The notes: a model not told the origin generated them from the sequence alone. A stretch of 6,922 bases of DNA from an uncultured Bacteroidota bacterium (GCA_903819815.1 CAIJFC010000252.1:1-6922); one strand, 5' to 3'; positions 1 to 5,934 are shown, counted from the stretch's first letter. Numbers and translations: made by a program.

Positions 1-1
1 T

Positions 2-631
2 ATTGATAATAATGGAAATCTTATTGGAAAACATAGGAAATTAGTTCCCACTTGGGCTGAAAAATTAACTTGGACTTCTGGTGATGGCTCTTCATTAAAA
101 GTATATCAAACTAAAATTGGTCCTATTGGAACATTAGCTTGTGGAGAGAATACGAATACTTTAGCCCGATTTGCATTACTCGCTCAAGGCGAATTAATAC
201 ACATTGCCAATTATATTTCGTTGCCTGTTGCCCCACCCGATTATGATATGGCAGAAGCAATAAAAATTCGTGCTGCCGCTCATTCCTTTGAAGGAAAACT
301 CTTTACGATTGTCTCTTGCTCTACTATTTCTCAAGAAATTAAAGATGCGTTACGCGAGGATGTTCCCAATGTTGATGAATTATTAACTCGTAAAAACTCT
401 GCATTTTCTGGATTTATTGGTCCTAATGGTGCAGCAATTGGAACGCCGTTAATTGATGAAGAAGGAATTGTTTATGCCAATATTGATTTGGAAAAATGCA
501 TCCAACCGAAACAAATGCATGACATTTTAGGGCATTACAACCGATTTGATATTTTTGATTTACGAGTAAATACTGCTCCAACGAAAAACATTACTTTTAT
601 AGACAATCACGACGAGTTTAATAAAAAATAA
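2..631 (+). CDS. Nitrilase-superfamily C-N hydrolase (5' end outside window)
   Basis: The frame is open from the left edge with no in-frame ATG, so the gene starts upstream; 209 residues are visible out of the roughly 310-340 usual for nitrilases. The motif HRKLVPTW (codons 11-18) carries the catalytic lysine (codon at 38-40). LACGENTN carries the nucleophilic cysteine (codon at 140-142), followed by the LARFALLAQGE helix. The catalytic glutamate must lie in the missing part. The motifs around the lysine and GDGSSLKVY resemble true nitrilases (nitrile to acid plus ammonia) more than short omega-amidases. Residue Cys+1 is Gly instead of the Trp typical of characterised nitrilases, so the substrate is uncertain, and nitrile or amide hydrolysis are both possible. 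A TTG at 221 is not a credible start because it would remove both catalytic residues. The stop codon is 3 nt before the cupin gene, so the two are very likely co-transcribed, tying this enzyme to aromatic-ring catabolism. Family call is firm; substrate is unknown. Confidence 0.9.
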   Translation: MDNNGNLIGKHRKLVPTWAEKLTWTSGDGSSLKVYQTKIGPIGTLACGENTNTLARFALLAQGELIHIANYISLPVAPPDYDMAEAIKIRAAAHSFEGKLFTIVSCSTISQEIKDALREDVPNVDELLTRKNSAFSGFIGPNGAAIGTPLIDEEGIVYANIDLEKCIQPKQMHDILGHYNRFDIFDLRVNTAPTKNITFIDNHDEFNKK

Positions 632-634
632 ACA

Positions 635-1744
635 ATGGAAGCAAAACATTCAGACGACCAATTGGGAAGAGCTAGAGTTCAAAGCACACCAGAATTAGAA
701 CAATATTACAACGAACTAGAACAATTAGGCGCTGGTGCTTTATGGACTGTTGCCAATGATATTGAACCTTGGGAACCTCGCTCCTCCTCTGTTCCAATGC
801 TATGGAAATACGACGATTTACGAGATTTGGTTTTGAAATCATCGGAATTAGTAACTCCAGAACAAGCAGGACGACGAGTGGTTTATTTAGTCAACGACAA
901 ACGTAAAGATGTTTCAGCCGCTGTGGGTTGGTTATATACTGGAATTCAAGTGACTCGTCCTGGCGAAAGTACTTCGGCTCACAAACACAAAGCTTCTGCC
1001 CTTCGATTCATTATGGAAGGTGAAGGCGGATATACGGTGGTAGATGGAAACAAAATTACATTTGAAGTCAATGATTTCGTGATTACACCCAATTCTACTT
1101 GGCACGAACACGGCGTTGACGCCAATGGGAAAACATGTATTTGGCAGGATGGTTTGGATATTCCTTTAGTAAACGCTTTGGAAGCAAACGATTATGCTGT
1201 TTATGATGGAAAACAACCATTAACTAAACCTGTAAATCATTCACCAATTACCTTTGGTTGTTCAGGATTAATTCCTGCAGATCAAACTTGGGACAAACCC
1301 TATTCACCCTTATTTAAATACTCTTGGAAAAATGTATATCCAGCTTTAATAGAAGCAGAAAAGGTTAATGAAGTTAATGATTTTGACGGAATTTTAATGC
1401 ACTATACCAATCCTTTGACTGGTGGACATGTGATGCAAACTATGGGTGCTTCGATGCAATTGTTACCTACAGGATTTAAAGGAAAAGCTCATAAACATAC
1501 CGGTTCTTTCGTTTTTCAATGCGCTAAAGGTCGTGGTTATTCTATTATTAATGGAAAACGATTTGATTGGGCAGCAAGAGATATTTTTTGCGTTCCTTCA
1601 TGGGCTTGGCACGAACATGTGAATCTTTCGGAAACCGAAGATGCTTGTCTTTTTTCTTTTAATGATTTACCAGTGATTGAAAGTTTAGGTTTGTTTCAAT
1701 CACGAGAATTGGAGGAAAATGGCGGGTTTCAAGAAATTCAATAG
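635..1744 (+). CDS. Bicupin ring-cleavage dioxygenase, gentisate 1,2-dioxygenase type
   Basis: Predicted cytosolic Fe(II) enzyme that opens a hydroxylated aromatic ring using O2; for gentisate the product is maleylpyruvate. At 369 aa it has the family's usual length. The N-terminal part (about 25-100) has the family motifs GALWTV, PMLWKYDDLR and ELVTPEQAGRR. The first cupin (about 105-180) has PGESTSAHKHKASALRFI with H116 and H118, the second half-site WHEHG (H157, H159), and the family motif WQDGLDIPLV. The second cupin (about 275-345) has AHKH (H286, H288) and WAWHEH (H326, H328), so both halves keep metal-type histidines. The segment before PGE reads SAAVGWLYTGIQ where I recall classical gentisate enzymes having something like TNTLYAGLQ, so the substrate could be a gentisate analogue such as salicylate, 1-hydroxy-2-naphthoate or 5-hydroxyanthranilate. 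The start is ATG, 3 nt after the upstream stop, with an A-rich leader. The FAH hydrolase and maleate isomerase genes downstream support a gentisate-type product. Confidence 0.88.
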   Translation: MEAKHSDDQLGRARVQSTPELEQYYNELEQLGAGALWTVANDIEPWEPRSSSVPMLWKYDDLRDLVLKSSELVTPEQAGRRVVYLVNDKRKDVSAAVGWLYTGIQVTRPGESTSAHKHKASALRFIMEGEGGYTVVDGNKITFEVNDFVITPNSTWHEHGVDANGKTCIWQDGLDIPLVNALEANDYAVYDGKQPLTKPVNHSPITFGCSGLIPADQTWDKPYSPLFKYSWKNVYPALIEAEKVNEVNDFDGILMHYTNPLTGGHVMQTMGASMQLLPTGFKGKAHKHTGSFVFQCAKGRGYSIINGKRFDWAARDIFCVPSWAWHEHVNLSETEDACLFSFNDLPVIESLGLFQSRELEENGGFQEIQ

Positions 1745-1770
1745 CAATTGCAATATCAAAAAATTAGAAA

Positions 1771-1819
1771 TAAACCTTTGCGAACCTTGCGTAAATCTTT
1801 GCGTACTTTGCGGTTAAAT
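1771..1819 (+). repeat. TTTGCG-type intergenic repeat upstream of the FAH gene
   Basis: This 49-nt block fills most of the gap between the cupin and FAH genes. It contains four TTTGCG-like units at 1777, 1786 (CTTGCG), 1798 and 1807, spaced 9, 12 and 9 nt. It ends in the 14-mer CTTTGCGGTTAAAT (1806-1819), 7 nt before the FAH start codon. A near copy lies at 2778-2825 and a shorter one at 3761-3782. From memory, similar TTTGCG-rich intergenic repeats are common in Flavobacterium genomes; their role is unknown. It does not contain a TAnnTTTG promoter box. Confidence 0.8.
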
Positions 1820-1826
1820 TAAAAAT

Positions 1827-2735
1827 ATGAAATTACTTACCTACAAAACACAAACATCAGAATCTAGATTAGGATTTCTTCACAACAACCTAGTAGTTGA
1901 TATGGAAGATTTCGGGGATATCTCTAATTTTCCTTTACCAGATTCTATGTTGGAATTAATCGATATGGGATTTGAAGTAATTGCCGAAATCAATTCTTTG
2001 GTCGAAGATGCAAACCTATCAGAAGTAGCAGAAATTAGTTATTCATTTGACGAAATCACTATACTTGCACCTATCGAAAAACCAAGAAAAAACATCATTG
2101 GAATTGGTTTAAACTACACCGAACATGTTGCCGAAAGTGCCAGAACATTAGACACAACTGGAAAATTACCTCAAAAACCAATTATATTTTCTAAACCCCC
2201 AACTACTGTTACTGGAACAAATACTAAAATTATAAAAAACACCAAACTTACCGAACAATTGGATTGGGAAGTGGAATTGGCTGTGATCATTGGTAAAAAA
2301 GGGAAATATGTTCCAAAAGAAAATGCGATGGATCATGTTTTTGGTTATACTGTAATTAATGATATTTCGGCTCGTGATTGCCGTCGTGAAGGACAATGGA
2401 TTGTTTCGAAAGGTCAAGATACTTTTGCTCCGATGGGTCCTTATCTAGTTACAAAAGACGAAATCGAAAATCCACACAATCTGAATTTATCTTTGACTGT
2501 TAACGGAGTTGAAAAACAAAATTCCAACACCCAATTTCTATTGTTCAATATCAATGATTTAATTAATGATTTAAGTACGGTTTTCACTTTAGAACCTGGA
2601 GATATTATAGCTACTGGAACCCCTTCTGGAGTTGGGGCTGGAAGAAGTCCTCAAGAATGGCTTCATGACGGAGACGTTGTAGAATGTTCAGTTGAAGGAA
2701 TTGGAACGATTAGAAATACGGTAAAAGAGATATAA
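1827..2735 (+). CDS. FAH-family hydrolase, probable maleylpyruvate/fumarylpyruvate hydrolase
   Basis: Predicted cytosolic Mg2+/Mn2+-dependent C-C bond hydrolase. In this context it would split the ring-cleavage product into pyruvate plus a C4 acid (maleate for maleylpyruvate). The 302 aa comprise a small N-terminal domain (1-80) and the FAH fold (about 88-300). Visible family motifs are IGIGLNYTEH with the probable catalytic H100, KPIIFSKPPTT, WEVELAVIIG with metal ligands E148 and E150, VINDISARD with D179, the SKGQDTF loop around K196, and the C-terminal GDIIATGTPSGVG. All key residues are present. The ATG start follows an A/T-rich leader and the TTTGCG repeat, 82 nt after the cupin gene. 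Glutathione-independent maleylpyruvate hydrolases of this family are known (HbzF of Pseudomonas alcaligenes). The FAH family also includes decarboxylases and hydratases, so the exact substrate rests on the neighbouring dioxygenase and maleate isomerase rather than on sequence alone. Confidence 0.87.
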   Translation: MKLLTYKTQTSESRLGFLHNNLVVDMEDFGDISNFPLPDSMLELIDMGFEVIAEINSLVEDANLSEVAEISYSFDEITILAPIEKPRKNIIGIGLNYTEHVAESARTLDTTGKLPQKPIIFSKPPTTVTGTNTKIIKNTKLTEQLDWEVELAVIIGKKGKYVPKENAMDHVFGYTVINDISARDCRREGQWIVSKGQDTFAPMGPYLVTKDEIENPHNLNLSLTVNGVEKQNSNTQFLLFNINDLINDLSTVFTLEPGDIIATGTPSGVGAGRSPQEWLHDGDVVECSVEGIGTIRNTVKEI

Positions 2736-2742
2736 ATTTATT

Positions 2743-2825
2743 ACACAAAGTTCCACTAAGAAGGACACTGACCAACATAAACCTTTGCGAACTTTGCGAA
2801 AAACTTTGTGTCTTTGCGGTTAAAT
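2743..2825 (+). repeat. TTTGCG-type repeat with inverted arms, upstream of maleate isomerase gene
   Basis: Positions 2778-2825 are a near copy of the repeat at 1771-1819, with TTTGCG-like units at 2784, 2793, 2805 (TTTGTG) and 2813, spaced 9, 12 and 8 nt. It ends in the same CTTTGCGGTTAAAT 14-mer (2812-2825), 8 nt before the ATG. The left part adds ACACAAAGTT (2743-2752), the exact reverse complement of AACTTTGTGT at 2802-2811. The element could therefore fold as a 10-bp stem around a 49-nt loop, and it looks like a degenerate palindromic interspersed repeat. It occupies most of the 98-nt gap between the two genes. Confidence 0.75.
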
Positions 2826-2833
2826 AAAAAATC

Positions 2834-3583
2834 ATGAAAAAATACAGAATAGGACAAATAGTTCCCTCCTCCAATGTGACGATGGAAACCGAAATACCAG
2901 CCATTTTTCGATCTCGAGAGACGATTTTACCAGAGCGTTTTACATTTCACAGCAGTAGAATGCGAATGAAAAAAGTAACCAAGGAAGAGCTTGAAGCCAT
3001 GGACGCCATGAGTTTAAAATGTGCGCAAGAACTTTCAGATGCACACGTTGACGTAATGGGCTATGCTTGTTTGGTAGCAATTATGAGCATGGGTCGCGGT
3101 TATCATTGTGTATCTGAAGTGAATTTACACCAAGAAACTATTGCCAACGACTTCCCTACTCCAATTGTAACTTCTGCTGGTGCGCTAATTAATGGTTTGA
3201 AAGTTTTGGGAGCCAAAAAAGTGGCCATTATTACCCCTTATATGCGTCCGTTAACCGATATGGTGGTGGATTATATTGAACATCAAGGTTTTGAAGTGGT
3301 CGATTCAATTGCATTAGAAATTCCTGATAATTTGGAAGTTGCCGCACAAGACCCTATGAATTTATTAGAAATATACAAACGCTTAAACTTAAAAGGCGTT
3401 GATGTTTTAGTAGCTTCTGCTTGTGTGCAAATGCCTTCTTTAGAAGCAATTGACTTAATCCAAAAAGAAATTGGAATCCCTGTAACTTCGGCAGCGGTAT
3501 GTACCACGTATGAAATGATGAAAAAACTCGGAATCGAAGCCAAATCAGCTATTGGCGGGGAGTTGTTGAGTGGAAAATATTAA
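2834..3583 (+). CDS. maiA: Maleate cis-trans isomerase (Asp/Glu racemase superfamily)
   Basis: Predicted cytosolic, cofactor-free enzyme converting maleate to fumarate, which feeds the TCA cycle. The length (249 aa) matches the family. The fold is two Rossmann-like lobes, each giving one catalytic cysteine: C79 in GYACLVAIM and C197 in SACVQMPS. The 118-residue spacing equals that of Cys76 and Cys194 in the Nocardia farcinica enzyme, as I recall it. N14 (PSSNVTMETE), Y136 (ITPYMRP) and N166 (IPDN) sit where substrate-binding Asn and Tyr residues are expected. Two active-site cysteines argue against arylmalonate decarboxylase, which has one. The start ATG has an A-rich leader directly after the TTTGCG repeat. 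As the last gene of the set, it completes a route from a gentisate-type ring through maleate to fumarate. The main alternative is another Asp/Glu racemase-like isomerase acting on a related cis-diacid. Confidence 0.88.
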   Translation: MKKYRIGQIVPSSNVTMETEIPAIFRSRETILPERFTFHSSRMRMKKVTKEELEAMDAMSLKCAQELSDAHVDVMGYACLVAIMSMGRGYHCVSEVNLHQETIANDFPTPIVTSAGALINGLKVLGAKKVAIITPYMRPLTDMVVDYIEHQGFEVVDSIALEIPDNLEVAAQDPMNLLEIYKRLNLKGVDVLVASACVQMPSLEAIDLIQKEIGIPVTSAAVCTTYEMMKKLGIEAKSAIGGELLSGKY

Positions 3584-3627
3584 AAATCTGTCGAAAATCA
3601 AAGGTCTTAATGTCGAAAGAAGATGAA

Positions 3628-3714
3628 AGATAATAGATGAAGAGATAATAGATATTAAAAATTCGAGCTAATTCGTGTAATTCGTGGCAAAATAAATCTG
3701 CGCATCTGCGGTAA
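3628..3714 (+). repeat. Cluster of short tandem repeats in the convergent intergenic region
   Basis: Three unrelated small repeats follow one another. AGATAATAGAT occurs at 3628-3638 and 3643-3653. TAATTCGTG occurs twice in direct tandem at 3669-3677 and 3678-3686, preceded by a degenerate copy AATTCGAGC (3660-3668). ATCTGCG occurs at 3696-3702 and 3704-3710. Together with the TTTGCG copy further right they fill most of the 209 nt between the convergent maleate isomerase and E1 genes. No stable GC-rich hairpin with a T-run was found, so no terminator is called here. Confidence 0.65.
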
Positions 3715-3760
3715 AACTTGGTTTATTTTGTTTTCTTATATGCCTTTTGTAGTTAAAAAA

Positions 3761-3782
3761 ATTTGCGACTTTGCGGTTAAAT
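3761..3782 (+). repeat. Short copy of the TTTGCG repeat beside the E1 stop codon
   Basis: Two TTTGCG units at 3762 and 3770 (8 nt apart) end in the exact 14-mer CTTTGCGGTTAAAT (3769-3782) also found at 1806-1819 and 2812-2825. This copy does not precede a start codon; it lies 10 nt beyond the stop codon of the minus-strand E1 gene. That position argues against the repeat being simply a promoter or ribosome-binding region. Confidence 0.75.
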
Positions 3783-3792
3783 AGTAATCAAA

Positions 3793-5769
3793 TTAATAAT
3801 TAATCAATTCCAATAAAGCGGTTTCAAATCTTGCTTTTGGCAAATACTGATCTTCTAATGCTTTTGTAAAAGGAATCGGTGTTTCTAAACTCGCCACTCG
3901 TTTTACAGGCGAATCTAAAAACTCAAAACAGTTTTCCATTATAATAGAAGAAATGTCACTTGCAACACCACCAAATAAAGAATCTTCTTGATAAATAATG
4001 GCTCTTCCAGTTTTCTTAACGGAAGCAAAAATAGCCTCTAAATCTAATGGTTGTAGCGTTCTTAAATCCAACACATCGGCAGAAATAGAAAGATTTTTAT
4101 CTAATGTTTCTATTGCCCAATGAACAGCAGCGCCAAAAGAAATAATTGTCACTTGATTTCCTTCACGAATTAACGAAGCTTTTCCTAAAGGTAAGGTAAA
4201 ATAATCCTTTGGAACTTCTTGGCTTATACTTCGATACAATTGTTTGTGCTCAAAGAACATCACCGGATTTGGATCATTGATAGATTCATTTAATAAACCT
4301 TTCGCATCATATGGAAATGCAGGGTAAACCACTTTCAAACCCGGAGTTTTGGTAAACCATGCTTCGTTAGTTTGAGAATGAAAAGGACCTGCTTGAGTTC
4401 CACCACCACAAGGCATTCTAACTACAACATCTGCTTTTTCTGACCACCGGTAATGTGATTTGGCTAATAAATTTACAATTGGATTGAATCCTGTAGACAC
4501 AAAATCGGCAAATTGCATTTCAACAATTGCTTTATAACCGTTTATCGATAACCCCATTCCAGCAGAAACTACAGCACTTTCACAAATTGGTGTATTGATA
4601 ACTCGTTCTTTTCCGAATAAATCTACAAAACCGTCTGTGATTTTGAATGCACCACCATATTCAGCAATGTCTTGGCCCATAATAACTAAATTATCATGGC
4701 GTTCCATAGATTGTCTTAAACTACTTGAAATGGCATCAATTAAACGAATGTCTTCAGTTTCTATTGAAGGCTTAACTTCTTCAAATTCAAATGGTTTGTA
4801 AACATCATTTAATTCATCATTGTAATTTGCTTCAATTTCAGGTTCTGCATTGGCAAGTACCAAACTTTCATCAATATTTGTGATAATTTCAGTGTGTAAT
4901 TGCGCATCGTAATCGGCAGTTAAAATTCTATTTTCAGATAAAAATTTTCGATAATTATCAACAGGATCTTTTACAGCCCACAGGTCCATCAATTCTTGAG
5001 GAACATATTTTGTACCACTCGCCTCTTCGTGACCACGCATACGGAACGTTTTAAATTCTAATAAAATTGGTCTTGGATTTTCTAACATGGACGCTTTTAA
5101 CTCCGAAACCAAATTGTAAACTTCCAAAATATTATTTCCGTCAACGATATGACTTTCCATTCCGTAACCAATTCCTTTATCGGCTAAATTATCACAACGA
5201 TATTGCTCATTTGTAGGTGTTGAAAGTCCGTATCCATTGTTTTCAATTACAAACAAAACAGGCAATTCCCAAACAGCTGCAATGTTTAACGCTTCGTGAA
5301 AATCACCTTCCGAAGTAGCTCCTTCGCCGGTAAAAACAGCGGTTATCTTTCCGTTTTTCTTTAATTTATTTGCCAAAGCAATACCATCTGCAACCCCTAA
5401 TTGTGGACCTAAATGCGATATCATCCCAATAATATGGTAATCCTGTGTTCCAAAATGAAAACTTCGATCACGGCCTTTGGTAAATCCATTTGCTTTTCCT
5501 TGCCATTGTGAAAATAACCTATATAATGGGATGTCTCTTCCAGTAAAAACACCTAAGTTTCGGTGCATTGGTAAAATATATTCGTCTTTGTCTAAAACAG
5601 CAGTTATTCCTACAGAAATAGCCTCTTGCCCAATTCCAGAAAACCATTTAGACACTTTTCCTTGGCGAATAAGTTTCAACATTTTTTCCTCGATAAGTCT
5701 AGGTTTAAGGATTCTTTTATATAAATCTAATAAAGTGGCATCAGACAAATTTTTTCTATCGAAATTCAT
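3793..5769 (-). CDS. Fused E1 alpha/beta of a branched-chain 2-oxoacid dehydrogenase
   Basis: Thiamine-diphosphate enzyme that decarboxylates branched 2-oxoacids and transfers the acyl group to a lipoyl E2. With the ATG at 5769 the protein has 658 aa. The alpha half (about 1-280) has FSGIGQEA, the TPP/Mg motif from GEGATSEGD (G148-G150) to ENNGYG (N177, N178), STPTNEQYR, and MRGHEEASG (H247). A linker of about 50 residues follows. The beta half (about 338-658) has MGQDIAEYGG, TPICESA (E397), GPFHSQ (H464) and FEHKQLYR. GEG plus STPT.EQYR resembles eukaryotic branched-chain E1 alpha more than pyruvate dehydrogenase. A TTG at 5796 would add nine residues but lies inside the -7 promoter box, so ATG 5769 is preferred. 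No E2 or E3 gene is visible in the window, so partners must be encoded elsewhere. The gene converges with the catabolic operon and is not obviously part of it. Pyruvate or mixed 2-oxoacid use remains possible. Confidence 0.9.
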   Translation of the reverse strand: MNFDRKNLSDATLLDLYKRILKPRLIEEKMLKLIRQGKVSKWFSGIGQEAISVGITAVLDKDEYILPMHRNLGVFTGRDIPLYRLFSQWQGKANGFTKGRDRSFHFGTQDYHIIGMISHLGPQLGVADGIALANKLKKNGKITAVFTGEGATSEGDFHEALNIAAVWELPVLFVIENNGYGLSTPTNEQYRCDNLADKGIGYGMESHIVDGNNILEVYNLVSELKASMLENPRPILLEFKTFRMRGHEEASGTKYVPQELMDLWAVKDPVDNYRKFLSENRILTADYDAQLHTEIITNIDESLVLANAEPEIEANYNDELNDVYKPFEFEEVKPSIETEDIRLIDAISSSLRQSMERHDNLVIMGQDIAEYGGAFKITDGFVDLFGKERVINTPICESAVVSAGMGLSINGYKAIVEMQFADFVSTGFNPIVNLLAKSHYRWSEKADVVVRMPCGGGTQAGPFHSQTNEAWFTKTPGLKVVYPAFPYDAKGLLNESINDPNPVMFFEHKQLYRSISQEVPKDYFTLPLGKASLIREGNQVTIISFGAAVHWAIETLDKNLSISADVLDLRTLQPLDLEAIFASVKKTGRAIIYQEDSLFGGVASDISSIIMENCFEFLDSPVKRVASLETPIPFTKALEDQYLPKARFETALLELINY

Positions 5770-5793
5770 TTTTTTGAGGTTTTTAAACGTACT

Positions 5794-5801
5794 CAAAAGT
5801 A
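5794..5801 (-). promoter_or_regulatory. Bacteroidota -7 promoter box for the E1 gene
   Basis: On the minus strand these eight bases read TACTTTTG, an exact match to TAnnTTTG. Transcription would start near 5787-5789, giving a leader of about 19 nt before the ATG at 5769. No clear -33 TTG is seen at the expected 17-23 nt; the nearest is a TTC at 5825-5827. The box overlaps the alternative TTG start codon at 5796. Confidence 0.6.
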
Positions 5802-5838
5802 TAAAAAAATAACAGAAATGCCTCGAATTGTTATAATA

Positions 5839-5863
5839 TTTTAAATAGTTTTAAAGTTTTAAA
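5839..5863. repeat. Phased TTTTAAA repeats between divergent promoters
   Basis: TTTTAAA occurs at 5839-5845, 5849-5855 and 5857-5863, with start spacing 10 and 8 nt, in an almost pure A/T stretch between the two divergent -7 boxes. The phasing near one helical turn suggests bent or easily melted DNA shared by both promoters, but chance in AT-rich DNA is a real alternative. Confidence 0.4.
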
Positions 5864-5885
5864 ATTTTCATGAATAAAAAATCTT

Positions 5886-5893
5886 TATATTTG
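5886..5893 (+). promoter_or_regulatory. Bacteroidota -7 promoter box for the oxygenase gene
   Basis: TATATTTG matches TAnnTTTG exactly. Transcription would begin around 5899-5901, leaving a leader of about 35 nt before the ATG at 5935. The -33 element is weak: no TTG lies in the 17-23 nt window, only TTTTC at 5865-5869. The last base of the box is the first base of the alternative GTG start at 5893, which would therefore precede the transcript. Confidence 0.65.
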
Positions 5894-5934
5894 TGTTTGC
5901 AAGGCTTAAAGCCAAAAACGCTAAAAATTATACT

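Noticed and set aside
221..631. Short separate CDS starting at the TTG at 221
   Set aside because: The frame is open to the left edge and the upstream codons encode the catalytic Lys and Cys of the nitrilase fold, so 221 is inside the gene.
1771..1819. Internal promoter formed by the TTTG-containing repeats
   Set aside because: None of the TTTG units is preceded by TA at the required two-base spacing, and the same repeat occurs next to a stop codon at 3769-3782.
1771..2825. CRISPR array
   Set aside because: The repeats are 6-14 nt units with 8-12 nt periods and lie in separate gene gaps; there are no spacers of uniform length and no cas genes.
2166..2904. Minus-strand ORFs opposite the FAH gene and the following gap (2166-2417 and 2710-2904)
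   Set aside because: They are antisense to well-supported genes or repeats, have no family motifs, and show low-complexity composition typical of shadow frames.
3283..3543. Minus-strand ORF inside the maleate isomerase gene
   Set aside because: The plus-strand gene has full catalytic motifs; the antisense frame has no recognisable domain or promoter.
3713..3725. Terminator hairpin AAAC-TTG-GTTT in the convergent region
   Set aside because: The stem is only 4 bp, AT-rich, and not followed by a clean T-run on either strand.
4595..5812. Plus-strand ORFs at 4595-4801 and 5477-5812 inside the E1 gene
   Set aside because: Both are antisense shadows of the fused E1 protein, without motifs or leaders.
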